Positions 9,570 to 19,109 of a stretch of DNA of 64,000 bases are shown in pieces (within the stretch, counting starts at the first letter, position 1; the number at the start of each line of letters is the position of its first letter). The position numbers were made by a program, and so were the translations under genes. Below the pieces are notes generated by a model. That model was not told where the DNA came from, did not search any database, and worked only from the letters and a program-made list of their open reading frames with translations. Origin of the DNA: Polynucleobacter meluiroseus (GTDB lineage Bacteria; Pseudomonadota; Gammaproteobacteria; Burkholderiales; Burkholderiaceae); assembly GCA_945881875.1 (NCBI GenBank), contig CAMCVH010000005.1:62001-126000 (forward strand), given 5' to 3'.

Positions 9570-10246
9570 TTAAATAACTCCAAAACAGGCCAGTTATTCT
9601 CGGAAGCCTTTTTGCGTAAGCTCTCATCAGGATTGGTTGGTTTCGCAATGGATACTTTTTCCATCAAAGGTAAATCATTGATGGAGTCGGAGTAGAAGTA
9701 ACTTTCAGTCAGTGCTGACCAACTCAATCCTTGTTGACTTAACCAATCATTAACACGGGTAACTTTACCTTCTCTAAAATTAGGAACTCCAACGACCTTA
9801 CCGGAGAACCTCCCTGTAATTGGGTCGCCGATGACTTCTAATTCTGTTGCAATTAAATGATCAATACCAAAGGCTGAAACAATTGGCCTTGTGACAAAAT
9901 TATTCGTTGCCGTCACGACGCAACATAAATCACCTTGATCTTGATGTTTTTTTACTAAGGCTAGTGCGCTGGGACGAATATTTGGACGAATGATCTCTTC
10001 CATGAAAGCCAAGTGCCAGTTATTTAATTGCTCTCTAGAGTGTTCTGCTAAAGGCTTTAATGCGAAAGCTAAAAAAGCAAATATATCTAAACATCCAGCT
10101 TTGTAATCACTGTAAAAGCGCTCATTTTCAGAGGCGTAGTAAGCGGGATCAACGACGCCAGTTTTAACTAAGAAGCGCCCCCACTCGTGGTCGCTGTCAA
10201 TGGGAAGAAGTGTGTGATCTAAATCGAATAAGGCAAGTTGTGTCAT
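9566..10246 (-). CDS. HAD-superfamily subfamily IB phosphatase
   Basis: A 226-residue haloacid-dehalogenase fold hydrolase. Motif I is 'LFDLDHTLL' with nucleophile and acid/base D8 and D10; motif II lies near 'CCVVTATNNF'; motif III/IV is 'YFYSDSINDLPLME'. The cap segment and 'GEITGRF-SGKVVG'-like region resemble SerB/PSP-type IB members, but the physiological substrate is not evident. It is translationally coupled to pcnB (ATGA overlap) and follows hda by 14 bases. This placement recurs in Burkholderiales but does not reveal function. Phosphoserine phosphatase activity is possible, unproven. Confidence 0.85.
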   Translation of the reverse strand: MTQLALFDLDHTLLPIDSDHEWGRFLVKTGVVDPAYYASENERFYSDYKAGCLDIFAFLAFALKPLAEHSREQLNNWHLAFMEEIIRPNIRPSALALVKKHQDQGDLCCVVTATNNFVTRPIVSAFGIDHLIATELEVIGDPITGRFSGKVVGVPNFREGKVTRVNDWLSQQGLSWSALTESYFYSDSINDLPLMEKVSIAKPTNPDESLRKKASENNWPVLELFK

Positions 10247-10260
10247 TTATGCAATTATGC

Positions 10261-11031
10261 TCAATTTTTCAGAGCAAGTAGTTCTTTCACCAAAGGAAGC
10301 GTAACGGCGCGTTTAGTTTCAAGTGAATAGGTATCTAAAGCCTCTATTAAAGACATTAAGCTAGACATATCTCTATGGAAGTGACGTAACAACCATGGCG
10401 GTACATCATGAGATAGTTGTAAACCACGGGCTTGTGCTGCTTGTTCAAGAGCATTTAGTTTTTCATCATCAGAGAGTGCGTGCATCTTAAACACCAAACC
10501 CCAGGCAAGACGAGTTCTCAAATCATCTCTCAAATCTAAGTTGGTTGGCGGCACTTTACTACTTGTTAGTAAAACTTGTGATGATGATTCACGAATTAAA
10601 TTATGAATCCTAAAAAGAGCACCTTGAGCAAATTCATCTAAAGAATCCACATCATCAACGCATAAGAGCGCAAAAGATTGAGGATTTTCTGAGATGACGA
10701 GCCCTGCTTCGCGCCAATCATCATCACTACTATCATGACCCAGCATCCAAGATGCTTGGTTTAAATCAGTAGCCAGCAATTTCATTGCCTCAAGAATATG
10801 TGATCGACCAGAGCCACTTTCACCCCATATGTGAATCATTCGCTGCTCAGCTTTAAGAGCAGTCTTAGGGGCGCCTGTTTGCAGAGATTGTGGCAAAGAC
10901 TGTTTAATTTCAGTCAAGACTTCAAGTAAGTTCTCATTACCCGTAGCAATAAAATTACCTAAGCTAGCTTTCGGAGCGCACCCTAAATCTAATGCAATTT
11001 GGCGAGGGAGTTGATGGAATGATGAAGACAA
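10261..11031 (-). CDS. hda: DnaA regulatory inactivator Hda
   Basis: DnaA-like AAA+ protein that, with the sliding clamp, promotes hydrolysis of DnaA-bound ATP after replication starts. The 256 residues carry a P-loop 'GESGSGRS' (GRS instead of GKS, as in Hda), Walker B 'LLCVDDVDSL' and DnaA-like sensor helices. Residues 11-16 (QIALDL) resemble the clamp-binding hexapeptide near the N-terminus of E. coli Hda. The only start that keeps this motif is TTG at 11031, without a clear Shine-Dalgarno sequence, five bases after the preceding gene; a low-efficiency start would suit a scarce regulator. Confidence 0.9.
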   Translation of the reverse strand: MSSSFHQLPRQIALDLGCAPKASLGNFIATGNENLLEVLTEIKQSLPQSLQTGAPKTALKAEQRMIHIWGESGSGRSHILEAMKLLATDLNQASWMLGHDSSDDDWREAGLVISENPQSFALLCVDDVDSLDEFAQGALFRIHNLIRESSSQVLLTSSKVPPTNLDLRDDLRTRLAWGLVFKMHALSDDEKLNALEQAAQARGLQLSHDVPPWLLRHFHRDMSSLMSLIEALDTYSLETKRAVTLPLVKELLALKN

Positions 11032-11036
11032 AATAA

Positions 11037-12026
11037 TTATTTTTTATACCAGTTACTATTTTTATAGTGCTGCATGGCGTGCCGACTAAAAACTAAGGCA
11101 ATGGCGCTAAGAGGAAGAGCAAGTAATACCCCAAAAAATCCAAACCAGCCGCCAAACAAAATTAAAGCAAAAACGACTAGTACAGGATGCAAGCCGATTC
11201 GTTCGCCGACGAGTTTGGGGGTTAAGAAAAAACTCTCAATAGCTTGCCCTGCAACATAAAGAGCTAGGACAGCCAAAGTGCTAACACCAGTTTCCGCTTG
11301 CAGGAATGCTGAGAGAAGAGCAAGTACGAGTGCGACTCCATAACCAATATAGGGAATGAAGATGGCGATGCCTGTCAGTAAGCCAAGTGCTAGAGCGCCA
11401 GTAACGCCTAAGAAATAAAGTCCTGCGCAGTAATAGACTGACAAGATTGCAATAACTATTAATTGCCCTCTCAAGTATTGAGACAAAAGATCATCAATTT
11501 CTTTTACAAGGATAGTGACTTGTTTTAACCATCTTGGCGGAATAGCTGGAGTCAATTTTTTAAAAAACTCATCCCACTCGGTAAGGAGAAAAAAAACAAT
11601 AAAAATAATAAGAACTAAACCAAAGATGCTCGCCATCAAACTTTGACCTGATTGCAAGACTGTCGATAAGCTTGCGTTAATTAACGTATCAGCGTTATCT
11701 GATAATTGTTTGGTGACGCGATCTTCGATGATGCTTTGAATTTTTTTAATATCAAAATTAATGAGTAATTTATCTAAAATTGGTTGAATGGCATTTTGAG
11801 TTTGAGATAGCCAAACTGGAAATTGCTTTTGCAATGCCGGCAATTCCTTTTGCAAAATGCTCAAAAACATAACAATTAGCCCAGATATGGCAAAAAATCC
11901 AATAAAAACCGACAAAATTGCAGAAAATATCTTGCCTAATCTCAGGCCTTGAAGGCGCAGAGATAGAGGTCTTAGGACATAAGCTAAGATAAATGCAGCT
12001 AAGAAAGTTGTTAATAAAGAGGCCAT
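11037..12026 (-). CDS. AI-2E family transporter (PerM-like)
   Basis: A 329-residue polytopic inner-membrane protein. Hydrophobic segments are visible near 5-20, 30-57, 140-165, 200-235, 240-265 and 280-310. The '[42 protein letters not shown]' stretch (key residues around 158-200) and the C-terminal '[36 protein letters not shown]' are hallmarks of the AI-2E/PerM family. The transported substrate is unknown; autoinducer-2 export is claimed only for some members. It is the first gene of the leftward hda-pcnB-folK-panB run and divergent from purM. Confidence 0.88.
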   Translation of the reverse strand: MASLLTTFLAAFILAYVLRPLSLRLQGLRLGKIFSAILSVFIGFFAISGLIVMFLSILQKELPALQKQFPVWLSQTQNAIQPILDKLLINFDIKKIQSIIEDRVTKQLSDNADTLINASLSTVLQSGQSLMASIFGLVLIIFIVFFLLTEWDEFFKKLTPAIPPRWLKQVTILVKEIDDLLSQYLRGQLIVIAILSVYYCAGLYFLGVTGALALGLLTGIAIFIPYIGYGVALVLALLSAFLQAETGVSTLAVLALYVAGQAIESFFLTPKLVGERIGLHPVLVVFALILFGGWFGFFGVLLALPLSAIALVFSRHAMQHYKNSNWYKK

Positions 12027-12048
12027 AGGTTATGCGTATCCACTAGAA

Positions 12049-12077
12049 TTCATAGATTCTACTGATTCAAATACACT
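12049..12077 (+). promoter_or_regulatory. Possible purM promoter, nearly leaderless
   Basis: TTCATA (12049-12054), a 17-base spacer and TACACT (12072-12077), each matching sigma-70 consensus at 4 of 6. The box ends eight bases before the purM ATG, and no Shine-Dalgarno sequence precedes that ATG. Confidence 0.3.
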
Positions 12078-12084
12078 TATAGCC

Positions 12085-13137
12085 ATGTCTGATCAAATTT
12101 CTTCCAAATCTCAGGGACTTTCTTACCGCGATGCCGGTGTTGACATGGAGGCAGGAGACGCCTTAGTCGAGCGCATCAAGCCTTTGGCTAAAAAAACCAT
12201 GCGTGATGGCGTTTTAGCAGGCATAGGCGGTTTTGGGGCCCTTTTTGAGGTGCCTAAGCGCTACAAAGAGCCAGTTCTTGTTTCTGGGACTGACGGTGTA
12301 GGTACTAAGCTTAAATTAGCATTTGACTGGAATCGTCATGACACAGTTGGTCAAGATCTGGTAGCTATGAGCGTCAATGATATTTTGGTGCAAGGGGCTG
12401 AGCCTCTATTTTTCTTGGACTATTTTGCATGCGGCAAATTATCTGTTGATACAGCAGCCACCGTCATTGGCGGAGTTGCTCTAGGTTGTGAGCTGGCAGG
12501 CTGTGCATTAATAGGTGGTGAAACAGCTGAAATGCCTGGTATGTATCCAGAGGGTGAGTATGACTTAGCTGGATTTGCCGTTGGCGCAGTTGAAAAATCT
12601 ACGATGATTACTGGTGCAACTATTCAATCAGGTGATGTCATTTTAGGTTTGGCTTCAAGCGGCGCTCATTCCAACGGATATTCTTTAATCAGAAAAATTA
12701 TTGAGCGCGCTGGTGCTAAATCAACGGACGATTTTCATGGTCGTAGCCTGAGTGATGTGGTGATGGCCCCAACAAGAATTTATGTCAAATCTATGCTGGG
12801 TTTGATGTCTAAAATGAAAGTCAAAGGTATGGCGCATATCACGGGAGGGGGTCTAGTTGAGAACGTACCTCGAGTCCTCCCTGAAAATACTCAGGCTGTT
12901 TTGCATCGCGATGCGTGGCAGTTGCCACAGTTATTCCAGTGGCTACAAAAAGAGGGTGGCGTACAAGATGCAGAAATGCATCGCGTATTTAATTGTGGAA
13001 TTGGTATGGTTGTGATCCTTGATGCCAAGGATGCTGATGCTGCGAAGAGGCAACTTGAATCTACTGGCGAAACTGTTTATCAGTTGGGTGAAGTTGTAAC
13101 TAGACCAGCTGGAGCCCATCAAACAATTGTTGTTTAA
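12085..13137 (+). CDS. purM: Phosphoribosylformylglycinamidine cyclo-ligase
   Basis: ATP-dependent ring closure of FGAM to AIR, step five of purine synthesis. The 350-residue protein begins '[22 protein letters not shown]' and has '[10 protein letters not shown]', '[15 protein letters not shown]' (ATP/Mg site), '[23 protein letters not shown]', '[24 protein letters not shown]' and '[16 protein letters not shown]', all PurM signatures. Length is normal. It stands alone, divergent from the AI-2E gene across 58 bases and convergent with miaA. The ATG lacks a Shine-Dalgarno sequence. Confidence 0.98.
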   Translation: MSDQISSKSQGLSYRDAGVDMEAGDALVERIKPLAKKTMRDGVLAGIGGFGALFEVPKRYKEPVLVSGTDGVGTKLKLAFDWNRHDTVGQDLVAMSVNDILVQGAEPLFFLDYFACGKLSVDTAATVIGGVALGCELAGCALIGGETAEMPGMYPEGEYDLAGFAVGAVEKSTMITGATIQSGDVILGLASSGAHSNGYSLIRKIIERAGAKSTDDFHGRSLSDVVMAPTRIYVKSMLGLMSKMKVKGMAHITGGGLVENVPRVLPENTQAVLHRDAWQLPQLFQWLQKEGGVQDAEMHRVFNCGIGMVVILDAKDADAAKRQLESTGETVYQLGEVVTRPAGAHQTIVV

Positions 13138-13157
13138 CTGGCATTTAAAAAAGACAG

Positions 13158-14159
13158 TTATTTAATTTGATAGTGAGCAAGGCATACTTGCTCACACCGA
13201 TCCATGTCTGATTCTAGAAGAGGATCAAAAATTTCTCGATGACTCATGCCTCGTAACCATGTTAATTGGCGTTTAGCTAATTGGCGAGTGGCTGCAATTG
13301 ATTGATCCTTCAATTCTTGTAAATTGATCGCGCCATCAAGATATTGCCAAGCCTGTCTATAGCCTACAGCTCTCATGGAAGGTAAGTCGGGGTGGAGTTT
13401 GACGTTATCTTTAAGTAAGCGCATTTCATTTAAAAAGCCTTGAGACATCATGAGGTCAAAACGTTGCGCGATTCTCTGGTGCAGGGCTGCACGATCAGAG
13501 GGCTCAATGGACAGGAGTCTTGAATTCAAGGGATGATCAACATCATCGGAATGATCCGAACTATCAGAATTACCCCGACCGGTTTCTTTAGGCTCCTCCT
13601 TTAACCATGTAGACATGGGTTTACCACTTTGTAAATAAATCTCAAGTGCTCTTTGCACTCTCTGAGAATCATTTTTTTCTAAACGAGAGGCTGTTTCAGG
13701 ATCAACTTTAGCTAACTCATCATGAATGGCATGCCAACCCTCCTGACTTGCTTGTAGCTCTATTGCTGCACGTATCTCAGGAGAGGCTGTTGGCATATTT
13801 GAAAGCCCATGAGCTAATGCTCGCCAATACAACATCGTGCCGCCAACAATGATAGGGATATTGCCGCGCTCACGAATCTCCTGTATCCACTGTTTTGCAT
13901 CTTTAGCGAATTTAGCAGCTGAGTAAGGCTCCTCGGGTTGAGCTATGTTAATTCCATGATGAAGCACTTCATCCATTTCTGAAGCGCTTGGCTTAGCTGT
14001 GCCAATGTCCATGCCTTGATAAACCAAAGCAGAATCCATACTGATGATTTCTACTGTGCGTTGGTATTTTTTTGCAGCTCTGGCAAAACGCATCGCCATG
14101 GCACTTTTACCACTAGCGGTAGGGCCAACGATTGCGATGACTGCTTGATTCGAACTCAA
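13158..14159 (-). CDS. miaA: tRNA dimethylallyltransferase MiaA
   Basis: Transfers a dimethylallyl group to A37 of tRNAs reading UNN codons. The 333 residues open with the P-loop 'IAIVGPTASGKSAMAM' (8-23), then 'EIISMDSALVYQGMDIGTAKP' with the DS[AM]xVY motif and 'VGGTMLYWRAL'. The start is TTG at 14159, two bases after the mutL stop. Between the conserved 'PMSTWLKEEP' and 'LLSIEPSDRAALHQRI' lies an unusual Ser/Asp/His-rich stretch (about residues 195-213, 'GNSDSSDHSDDVDHP') not expected in the family; it keeps the frame open and looks like an insertion in a variable loop. The rest is intact. Confidence 0.95.
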   Translation of the reverse strand: MSSNQAVIAIVGPTASGKSAMAMRFARAAKKYQRTVEIISMDSALVYQGMDIGTAKPSASEMDEVLHHGINIAQPEEPYSAAKFAKDAKQWIQEIRERGNIPIIVGGTMLYWRALAHGLSNMPTASPEIRAAIELQASQEGWHAIHDELAKVDPETASRLEKNDSQRVQRALEIYLQSGKPMSTWLKEEPKETGRGNSDSSDHSDDVDHPLNSRLLSIEPSDRAALHQRIAQRFDLMMSQGFLNEMRLLKDNVKLHPDLPSMRAVGYRQAWQYLDGAINLQELKDQSIAATRQLAKRQLTWLRGMSHREIFDPLLESDMDRCEQVCLAHYQIK

Positions 14160-14161
14160 GA

Positions 14162-15958
14162 CTATCGACCGCGTAAAAATAATTTATCTAAATCTTGGAT
14201 GCTAAGTTGAACCCAAGTTGGGCGACCATGATTACATTGATCTGCGCGTTCAGTCTGCTCCATTTGCCTCAGTAGGGCATCCATTTCAGTGAGTGTCAGA
14301 GTGCGATGCGCTCTGACTGCTGCATGGCAGGCTTGCGTTGCAAGGCGCTCATGTTGTGCAGCATCAATGACTGCTTTAGAGCCAGTGAGATCTAATTCAC
14401 TGAGTAAATTTATGAGTAAGCCGACTGGTTCTGCCCTTTGCAAAAGAGTTGGGATGGTTCTGATGGCTAATTGAGTGGGTGACAAGGTTGCTACATCAAA
14501 ACCTAATGTTTCTAAAGTATGACGATGATCTTCAGCTTTGCTAACTTCTAACTCTGAGGCGTGCATCACAATCGGCACGAGAAGTTGCTGAACTTTAATA
14601 CCGGTAGCTAGATCTTGTTTTAGCTTTTCATAAAGAACTCGCTCGTGTGCCGCATGCATATCTACAAGTACTAAACCATGTTGATTCTGCGCCAAGATGT
14701 AAATCCCATGTATTTGGGCCAGGGCATGTCCTAACGGTAGATCTGTTGTGTCGTTAGCGGTGCCGTAATAAGTCTCTGCATGTAATTTTTCAGAGTTGTT
14801 AATGTTTGAGAAAAAGCTGTCGATGCTACTTTTCTGATTTTGACTCAGTGGCAAATACTGATTGCTAGTTGGTGGCCGCCATGCCGGAGTGGAGGACAGT
14901 GTTGATTGACCTAAACCATTCGTAAAATTCTCTGGAGTTGCATCACTAGTACGATTAATTTGCCCTACCGATGTTCCTAGAGCATTTTGTATGGCTTTGT
15001 AAATGAATTGATGGACAGCGCCACCCTCTCTGAAGCGAACCTCAGTTTTAGCCGGATGAACATTGACATCAACTAAGTTTGGATCAATATCCAGCGCTAA
15101 AACAATCATTGGTTGTCTATCACCGTGTAAGACATCTTGGTAGGCGCTACGAATAGCATGCTGTACCACTTTGTCTCGTATAAACCGACCATTGACGTAA
15201 CTAAACTGCTGATCCGCTCTTGCTCTACTAGCCGTTGGCTGACTGATAAATCCACGAAGGGTTAATGGACCTGAAATACTTTCCAAAGGGATTCTGGCTT
15301 CATGGAATTCTTTTCCAAGAATGGCATCAACTCGTTGTTCAATATTGCCATGAGCCCAACGCTCCAATACTTTACCGTTATGCCAAATAGCAAAAGCAAT
15401 GTCTGGTCGAGATAAAGCTATGCGACGAATCACATCTAGGCAGTGGCCTAGTTCTGTTGAAGCACTTTTTAAAAATTTACGACGAGCGGGAGTGTTGAAG
15501 TAAAGATCTTGAACATCAATAGTAGTTCCCGTTGGACCAGATGAGGGGCTCACCTCACTCATGGTTTGACCACCATTCACATTGATTTGCCATGCGTGAT
15601 CATCATCGCTAGTTCGCGTTGTAATGGAGAGTCTAGAAACCGATGCAATCGAGGCTAAGGCCTCGCCACGGAAACCTAGTGACCCGACTGATTCAAGATC
15701 ACGAAGAGATCTAATTTTACTGGTGGCATGCCTTTGAACTGCTAAGTGAAGTTCTGAGTGGCGGATACCTTGACCATCATCTTGTATGGAGATTCTTTGA
15801 CAACCACCTTCTTCTAGGCGAATGATGATGGCACTTGACCCAGCATCAATGGCGTTTTCTAGAACCTCTTTAACAACCGATGCAGGACGCTCAACAACTT
15901 CACCAGCCGCAATTTGGCTGATAAGGATATCTGGCAAAGCTGCTATTGCTTGTCTCAT
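14162..15958 (-). CDS. mutL: DNA mismatch repair protein MutL with endonuclease motif
   Basis: Links MutS mismatch recognition to strand removal. The 598 residues have the GHKL ATPase domain ('IAAGEVVERPASVVKEVLENAIDAG', about 16-40; 'GSLGFRGEALASI') and transducer domain ('DVNVHPAKTEVRF'). A poorly conserved Ser/Asn-rich linker (about 335-405) precedes the C-terminal dimerisation domain. That domain carries DMHAAHERVLYE at 433-444, matching the DxHA-x2-E-x4-E metal-binding endonuclease motif of MutL proteins from bacteria without MutH, plus 'QCNHGRP' near the C-terminus. E. coli MutL lacks the motif. It lies in the leftward murJ-SirB1-mutL-miaA run. Confidence 0.96.
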   Translation of the reverse strand: MRQAIAALPDILISQIAAGEVVERPASVVKEVLENAIDAGSSAIIIRLEEGGCQRISIQDDGQGIRHSELHLAVQRHATSKIRSLRDLESVGSLGFRGEALASIASVSRLSITTRTSDDDHAWQINVNGGQTMSEVSPSSGPTGTTIDVQDLYFNTPARRKFLKSASTELGHCLDVIRRIALSRPDIAFAIWHNGKVLERWAHGNIEQRVDAILGKEFHEARIPLESISGPLTLRGFISQPTASRARADQQFSYVNGRFIRDKVVQHAIRSAYQDVLHGDRQPMIVLALDIDPNLVDVNVHPAKTEVRFREGGAVHQFIYKAIQNALGTSVGQINRTSDATPENFTNGLGQSTLSSTPAWRPPTSNQYLPLSQNQKSSIDSFFSNINNSEKLHAETYYGTANDTTDLPLGHALAQIHGIYILAQNQHGLVLVDMHAAHERVLYEKLKQDLATGIKVQQLLVPIVMHASELEVSKAEDHRHTLETLGFDVATLSPTQLAIRTIPTLLQRAEPVGLLINLLSELDLTGSKAVIDAAQHERLATQACHAAVRAHRTLTLTEMDALLRQMEQTERADQCNHGRPTWVQLSIQDLDKLFLRGR

Positions 15959-15974
15959 TAGTAATTCACAATTT

Positions 15975-16817
15975 CTAATGAAGGCGATGCTGTTGCTCTA
16001 GCTCGATGATTTGCTCTCTGATTTCATCAATATCACTCGCATCATTGCTTTCATCGATATATTTCTGCATATCTTCAATAGCTGGTCTGATATAGTCAAG
16101 TTGAGCTAAGGCTAGGCCTCGATCCCTAATTTCCTCTACAGCGTTTGGCAATAATATGACTAAGCGCTGTTGAATACCTAAAAGCCTTTCCCAACGTTCT
16201 TGTTGGGTATAGATAGCTTTTAAATTTCTTAAAAATCTAGAAAGAATTTCTCGAGAGCTTGACGATCTCAAAAATGCACTCAAAGGTAGTTGTAGTTCTC
16301 CACGATAGCCTTGAGCATCCAAATACGGGTCTAGCATTTCTTGTAATTCTTGCTTAGATAAAGATGTTCCAGTGAGCGGATCCATAATCACTTCACCCTG
16401 TGGCAAAGATATGCGCACCATAAAGTGATTAGGGAAAGAGACACCTTTGACGTTAAGACCCAGCTGTTGACCTAACTCCATAAAAATAAGAGCTAAAGAA
16501 ATTGGGATACCTCTTCTAGTCTCAAAAACAGTGTGTAGGTAAGAATTATTTGGATCGTAATAATCATTACGATTAGGGCCGAATCCTAATTCTTGATAAA
16601 AATAATTTTTGAGAATTTGTAGCTTTTGGATAGCCTGCATTTCGGAAGTGGTCCGTTGCTTCACCTTTTCACTTAATAAATCAAACTCATCCATCACATT
16701 TTGAATGACTAGATCCGGGTAAGCATGCTGAGCGATTGCTATGGCAGCCTCAGTTAAAGGAAAGTGTTCATCATCTACAACTAATGAAGCAAAGTAATCT
16801 AATTGTTGTGTTGGCAT
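15975..16817 (-). CDS. SirB1-family transglutaminase-like/TPR protein
   Basis: A 280-residue cytoplasmic protein of the SirB1 type: a transglutaminase-like core with 'NSYLHTVFETRRGIPISLALIFMELGQQLGLNVKGVSFPNHFMVRI' landmarks (about residues 87-130) followed by a tetratricopeptide-like helical C-terminus ('LKAIYTQQERWERLLGIQQRLVILLP', 'RGLALAQLDYIRPAIEDMQKYI'). The core lacks the catalytic Cys of true transglutaminases at the obvious position. No biochemical role is established that I can assign. It sits 10 bases after murJ and 16 before mutL, so probably in one transcript. Confidence 0.85.
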   Translation of the reverse strand: MPTQQLDYFASLVVDDEHFPLTEAAIAIAQHAYPDLVIQNVMDEFDLLSEKVKQRTTSEMQAIQKLQILKNYFYQELGFGPNRNDYYDPNNSYLHTVFETRRGIPISLALIFMELGQQLGLNVKGVSFPNHFMVRISLPQGEVIMDPLTGTSLSKQELQEMLDPYLDAQGYRGELQLPLSAFLRSSSSREILSRFLRNLKAIYTQQERWERLLGIQQRLVILLPNAVEEIRDRGLALAQLDYIRPAIEDMQKYIDESNDASDIDEIREQIIELEQQHRLH

Positions 16818-16827
16818 ATGCGTCAGC

Positions 16828-18384
16828 TTATTTTGCTTGGTATAAAAAATCTTTGGTTCTAAATCCGGTTATCCATAAGCTGCCAAAATAAACTACCGCA
16901 GCAAAGCCTAACCAAAGCATTAACCATCCTATTCTAACCATTGGAGAACTTCTTAATTCAATCCAGTCATGTTGCTGAGCGCCAAAGTAAAAAACAATGG
17001 TGACGCCAATAAGACCTAAGGCTAATTTAAAAAAGAACTTCAACCATCCAGCATTTTTTTGTAAAACACCTTTTTGATTCAAGCCTCTCCATAGCAAGGC
17101 CGCATTGAGTATTGCTCCCAAGCCAATAGATAGCGCTAGGCCGGCGTGATTTAACCAAGGCACCAAAACAATATTAGCTAATTGCGTTACGACCAGCACG
17201 AGTATTGCAATTTTTACAGGTGTTTTAATATCCTGTCTCGAGTAATAAGCGGGCGCTAAGATTTTGATTAGAATCAGGCCAACTAAGCCAACGCCATAAG
17301 CGCCCAGAGCCTGTCTGGTCATGTTGACATCAAGCGCTGTAAATTGACCGTAGTGATAGAGTACTGCTGCTAAGGGTTGACCAAATATTAAAAGTGCAAT
17401 CGCAGCAGGTGCCGCTAGTATGAATGTCAGCTTCAAGCCCCAATCCATCAATTTTGCAATTTGAGCTTCGTCTTGAAGTGTGTTGGCACGACTCAAGCTG
17501 GGAAGTAAAACAGTTGCAATGGCGACACCTAAAAGAGCAGTTGGAAACTCCATCAATCTATCGGCATAAGATAACCACGAGACACTGCCAGCAGTTAAGT
17601 GTGAAGCAATATTGGTATTGATAATTAAAGAGAGTTGAGCGACAGAAACTGCAAATAGAGCAGGAATCATTAACTTCAAAACTTTTTTAGCGCCCGGGTG
17701 ATTCCAGGCATTTTTAACATTGCTCCAACTCAAACCAATCTTTGGAACCAATCCAATTCTTTTAAGTGCAGGAATTTGGATGGCTAACTGAGTTAGTCCC
17801 CCCAAAATAACGCCAACGCCCAAGGCGTAAATGGGAGTCTCAAAATAGGGCGATAGCAACCATGATGAAAAAATCATCGATAAATTAAGTAAAACAGGGG
17901 TAAAGGCCGGTATGGCGAACTTTTTATAGGTATTTAAAATGCCGGCTGATAGCGATACCATTGAGATCAGGCCGATGTAAGGAAACATGATTCTTGTTAA
18001 CACCACGCTGGCCTCTTGAGCACCACCGTTATTAAATCCAGATGCAACAACGTAAATGACCCATGGAGCACCTATCACTCCGGCTAAAACGACCAGTATG
18101 AGAGACCAAAAAAGGATGGTTGCAATGGCACTGACCATCAAAAAAGTACCTTCTTGACCCTCTTTTGTCGAAGTTTCTCCTAAAACGGGCACAAATGCCT
18201 GTGAAAAAGCCCCCTCAGCGAAGAGTCTTCGGAGTAAATTGGGGATTCTGAAGGCCACATTAAAGGCGTCAGTCCACTCTGAAGCCCCATAAGTACGGGC
18301 AATCAGAGTCTCTCTGAGTAAGCCTGTAATGCGAGAAAGCATCGTTAGGCTACTAATTTTGGCGGCTGATGACAATAAATTCAC
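16828..18384 (-). CDS. murJ: Lipid II flippase MurJ
   Basis: Flips the peptidoglycan precursor lipid II across the inner membrane. The 518-residue protein has about 14 hydrophobic segments and the MurJ/MviN N-terminus 'SSAAKISSLTMLSRITGLLRETLIARTYGASEWTDAFNVAFRIPNLLRRLFAEGAFSQAFVPVL' (key residues 5-70, including the conserved arginines R18, R24 and R52 area). The start is GTG at 18384. It is divergent from rpsT, an arrangement found widely in proteobacteria, and heads the murJ-SirB1-mutL-miaA run. Confidence 0.97.
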   Translation of the reverse strand: MNLLSSAAKISSLTMLSRITGLLRETLIARTYGASEWTDAFNVAFRIPNLLRRLFAEGAFSQAFVPVLGETSTKEGQEGTFLMVSAIATILFWSLILVVLAGVIGAPWVIYVVASGFNNGGAQEASVVLTRIMFPYIGLISMVSLSAGILNTYKKFAIPAFTPVLLNLSMIFSSWLLSPYFETPIYALGVGVILGGLTQLAIQIPALKRIGLVPKIGLSWSNVKNAWNHPGAKKVLKLMIPALFAVSVAQLSLIINTNIASHLTAGSVSWLSYADRLMEFPTALLGVAIATVLLPSLSRANTLQDEAQIAKLMDWGLKLTFILAAPAAIALLIFGQPLAAVLYHYGQFTALDVNMTRQALGAYGVGLVGLILIKILAPAYYSRQDIKTPVKIAILVLVVTQLANIVLVPWLNHAGLALSIGLGAILNAALLWRGLNQKGVLQKNAGWLKFFFKLALGLIGVTIVFYFGAQQHDWIELRSSPMVRIGWLMLWLGFAAVVYFGSLWITGFRTKDFLYQAK

Positions 18385-18437
18385 AGGCGTAGTTTTACAG
18401 ATTTCTGTCGGGGGTGGTAGCCTTGCTCAGGATAAGT

Positions 18438-18443
18438 TATAAT
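18438..18443 (+). promoter_or_regulatory. -10 box of rpsT
   Basis: A perfect TATAAT lies 36 bases before the rpsT start codon. No good -35 hexamer is visible at 16-18 bases upstream, so only the -10 is called. The resulting leader of about 30 bases contains the AAGG ribosome binding site at 18469-18472. Confidence 0.45.
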
Positions 18444-18479
18444 CTTTATCTTTCGGCAATACCCCTTAAGGTTACAAAC

Positions 18480-18746
18480 ATGGCAAATACCGCTCAAGCT
18501 CGTAAACGTGCCCGCCAGGCAGTTTCTCAAAATGAACACAATTCAAGCTTGCGTTCACGTCTTCGCACAGCCATTAAGACTGTACGCAAAGCCGTTGACT
18601 CAGGTGATAAAGACGCCGCAGCTAAGGTTTTTCAAGCTGCGCAGGCTACTATCGATAAAATTGCTGATAAAAAGGTAGTGCATAAAAACACTGCTGCGAG
18701 AACAAAATCTCGTTTATCTGCAGCTATCAAAGGTATGACGGCCTAA
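18480..18746 (+). CDS. rpsT: 30S ribosomal protein S20
   Basis: Small, highly basic primary binding protein of 16S rRNA. The 88-residue sequence '[21 protein letters not shown]...' is a typical S20, ending '[13 protein letters not shown]'. The reading frame stays open 66 bases further upstream (to 18414), but the family start and the AAGG ribosome binding site fix the ATG at 18480. It is monocistronic, with its own -10 box and a strong terminator, and divergent from murJ. Confidence 0.98.
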   Translation: MANTAQARKRARQAVSQNEHNSSLRSRLRTAIKTVRKAVDSGDKDAAAKVFQAAQATIDKIADKKVVHKNTAARTKSRLSAAIKGMTA

Positions 18747-18767
18747 TTGTTTTTGGTCAGTAATGAG

Positions 18768-18796
18768 CCCGTTCCCTAGTACGGAGCGGGTTTTTT
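18768..18796 (+). terminator. Intrinsic terminator of rpsT
   Basis: CCCGTTCC (18768-18775) pairs with GGAGCGGG (18783-18790), including one G-T wobble, across a 7-base loop, followed by TTTTTT. It lies 21 bases after the rpsT stop and insulates the convergent DUF3579 gene. Confidence 0.85.
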
Positions 18797-18800
18797 GTTT

Positions 18801-19109
18801 TTAGTTAGGTGATTTTGTAGGTATTTCGCAAGCTTCAACAATAGGCAAGTTATTGTCTTTGGCAAAGTTTTTAACGAAATCCATGGCTTTTGGCTCTATT
18901 TCTTTGAGCCTTTCATCAACGACAACGCATTTGGTGCCGGCAATATTGACCGGTTTTACGTAAGGTGAATAGGTGAAACGAGGGTCGCTGGTATCGCCAT
19001 CTGGGCGAAACTGAGCCATAACACCGCAGAGTCTTTCAGCCCAGTCGCTAGGTCTGAATGGTTTGCCATCGTGAGTGAGACCTTGGATAAAGAATTGTTT
19101 AGCCGTCAC
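18801..19109 (-). CDS. DUF3579 domain protein, function unknown
   Basis: A 102-residue soluble protein, 'MTAKQFFIQGLTHDGKPFRPSDWAERLCGVMAQFRPDGD' in its first part, matching the DUF3579 family that is common in betaproteobacteria. The start is GTG at 19109. No catalytic motif or signal peptide is visible; 'RPSDWAERLCGVMA' is the most recognisable block. It commonly sits between rpsT and argF in Burkholderiales. No function can be assigned. Confidence 0.85.
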   Translation of the reverse strand: MTAKQFFIQGLTHDGKPFRPSDWAERLCGVMAQFRPDGDTSDPRFTYSPYVKPVNIAGTKCVVVDERLKEIEPKAMDFVKNFAKDNNLPIVEACEIPTKSPN

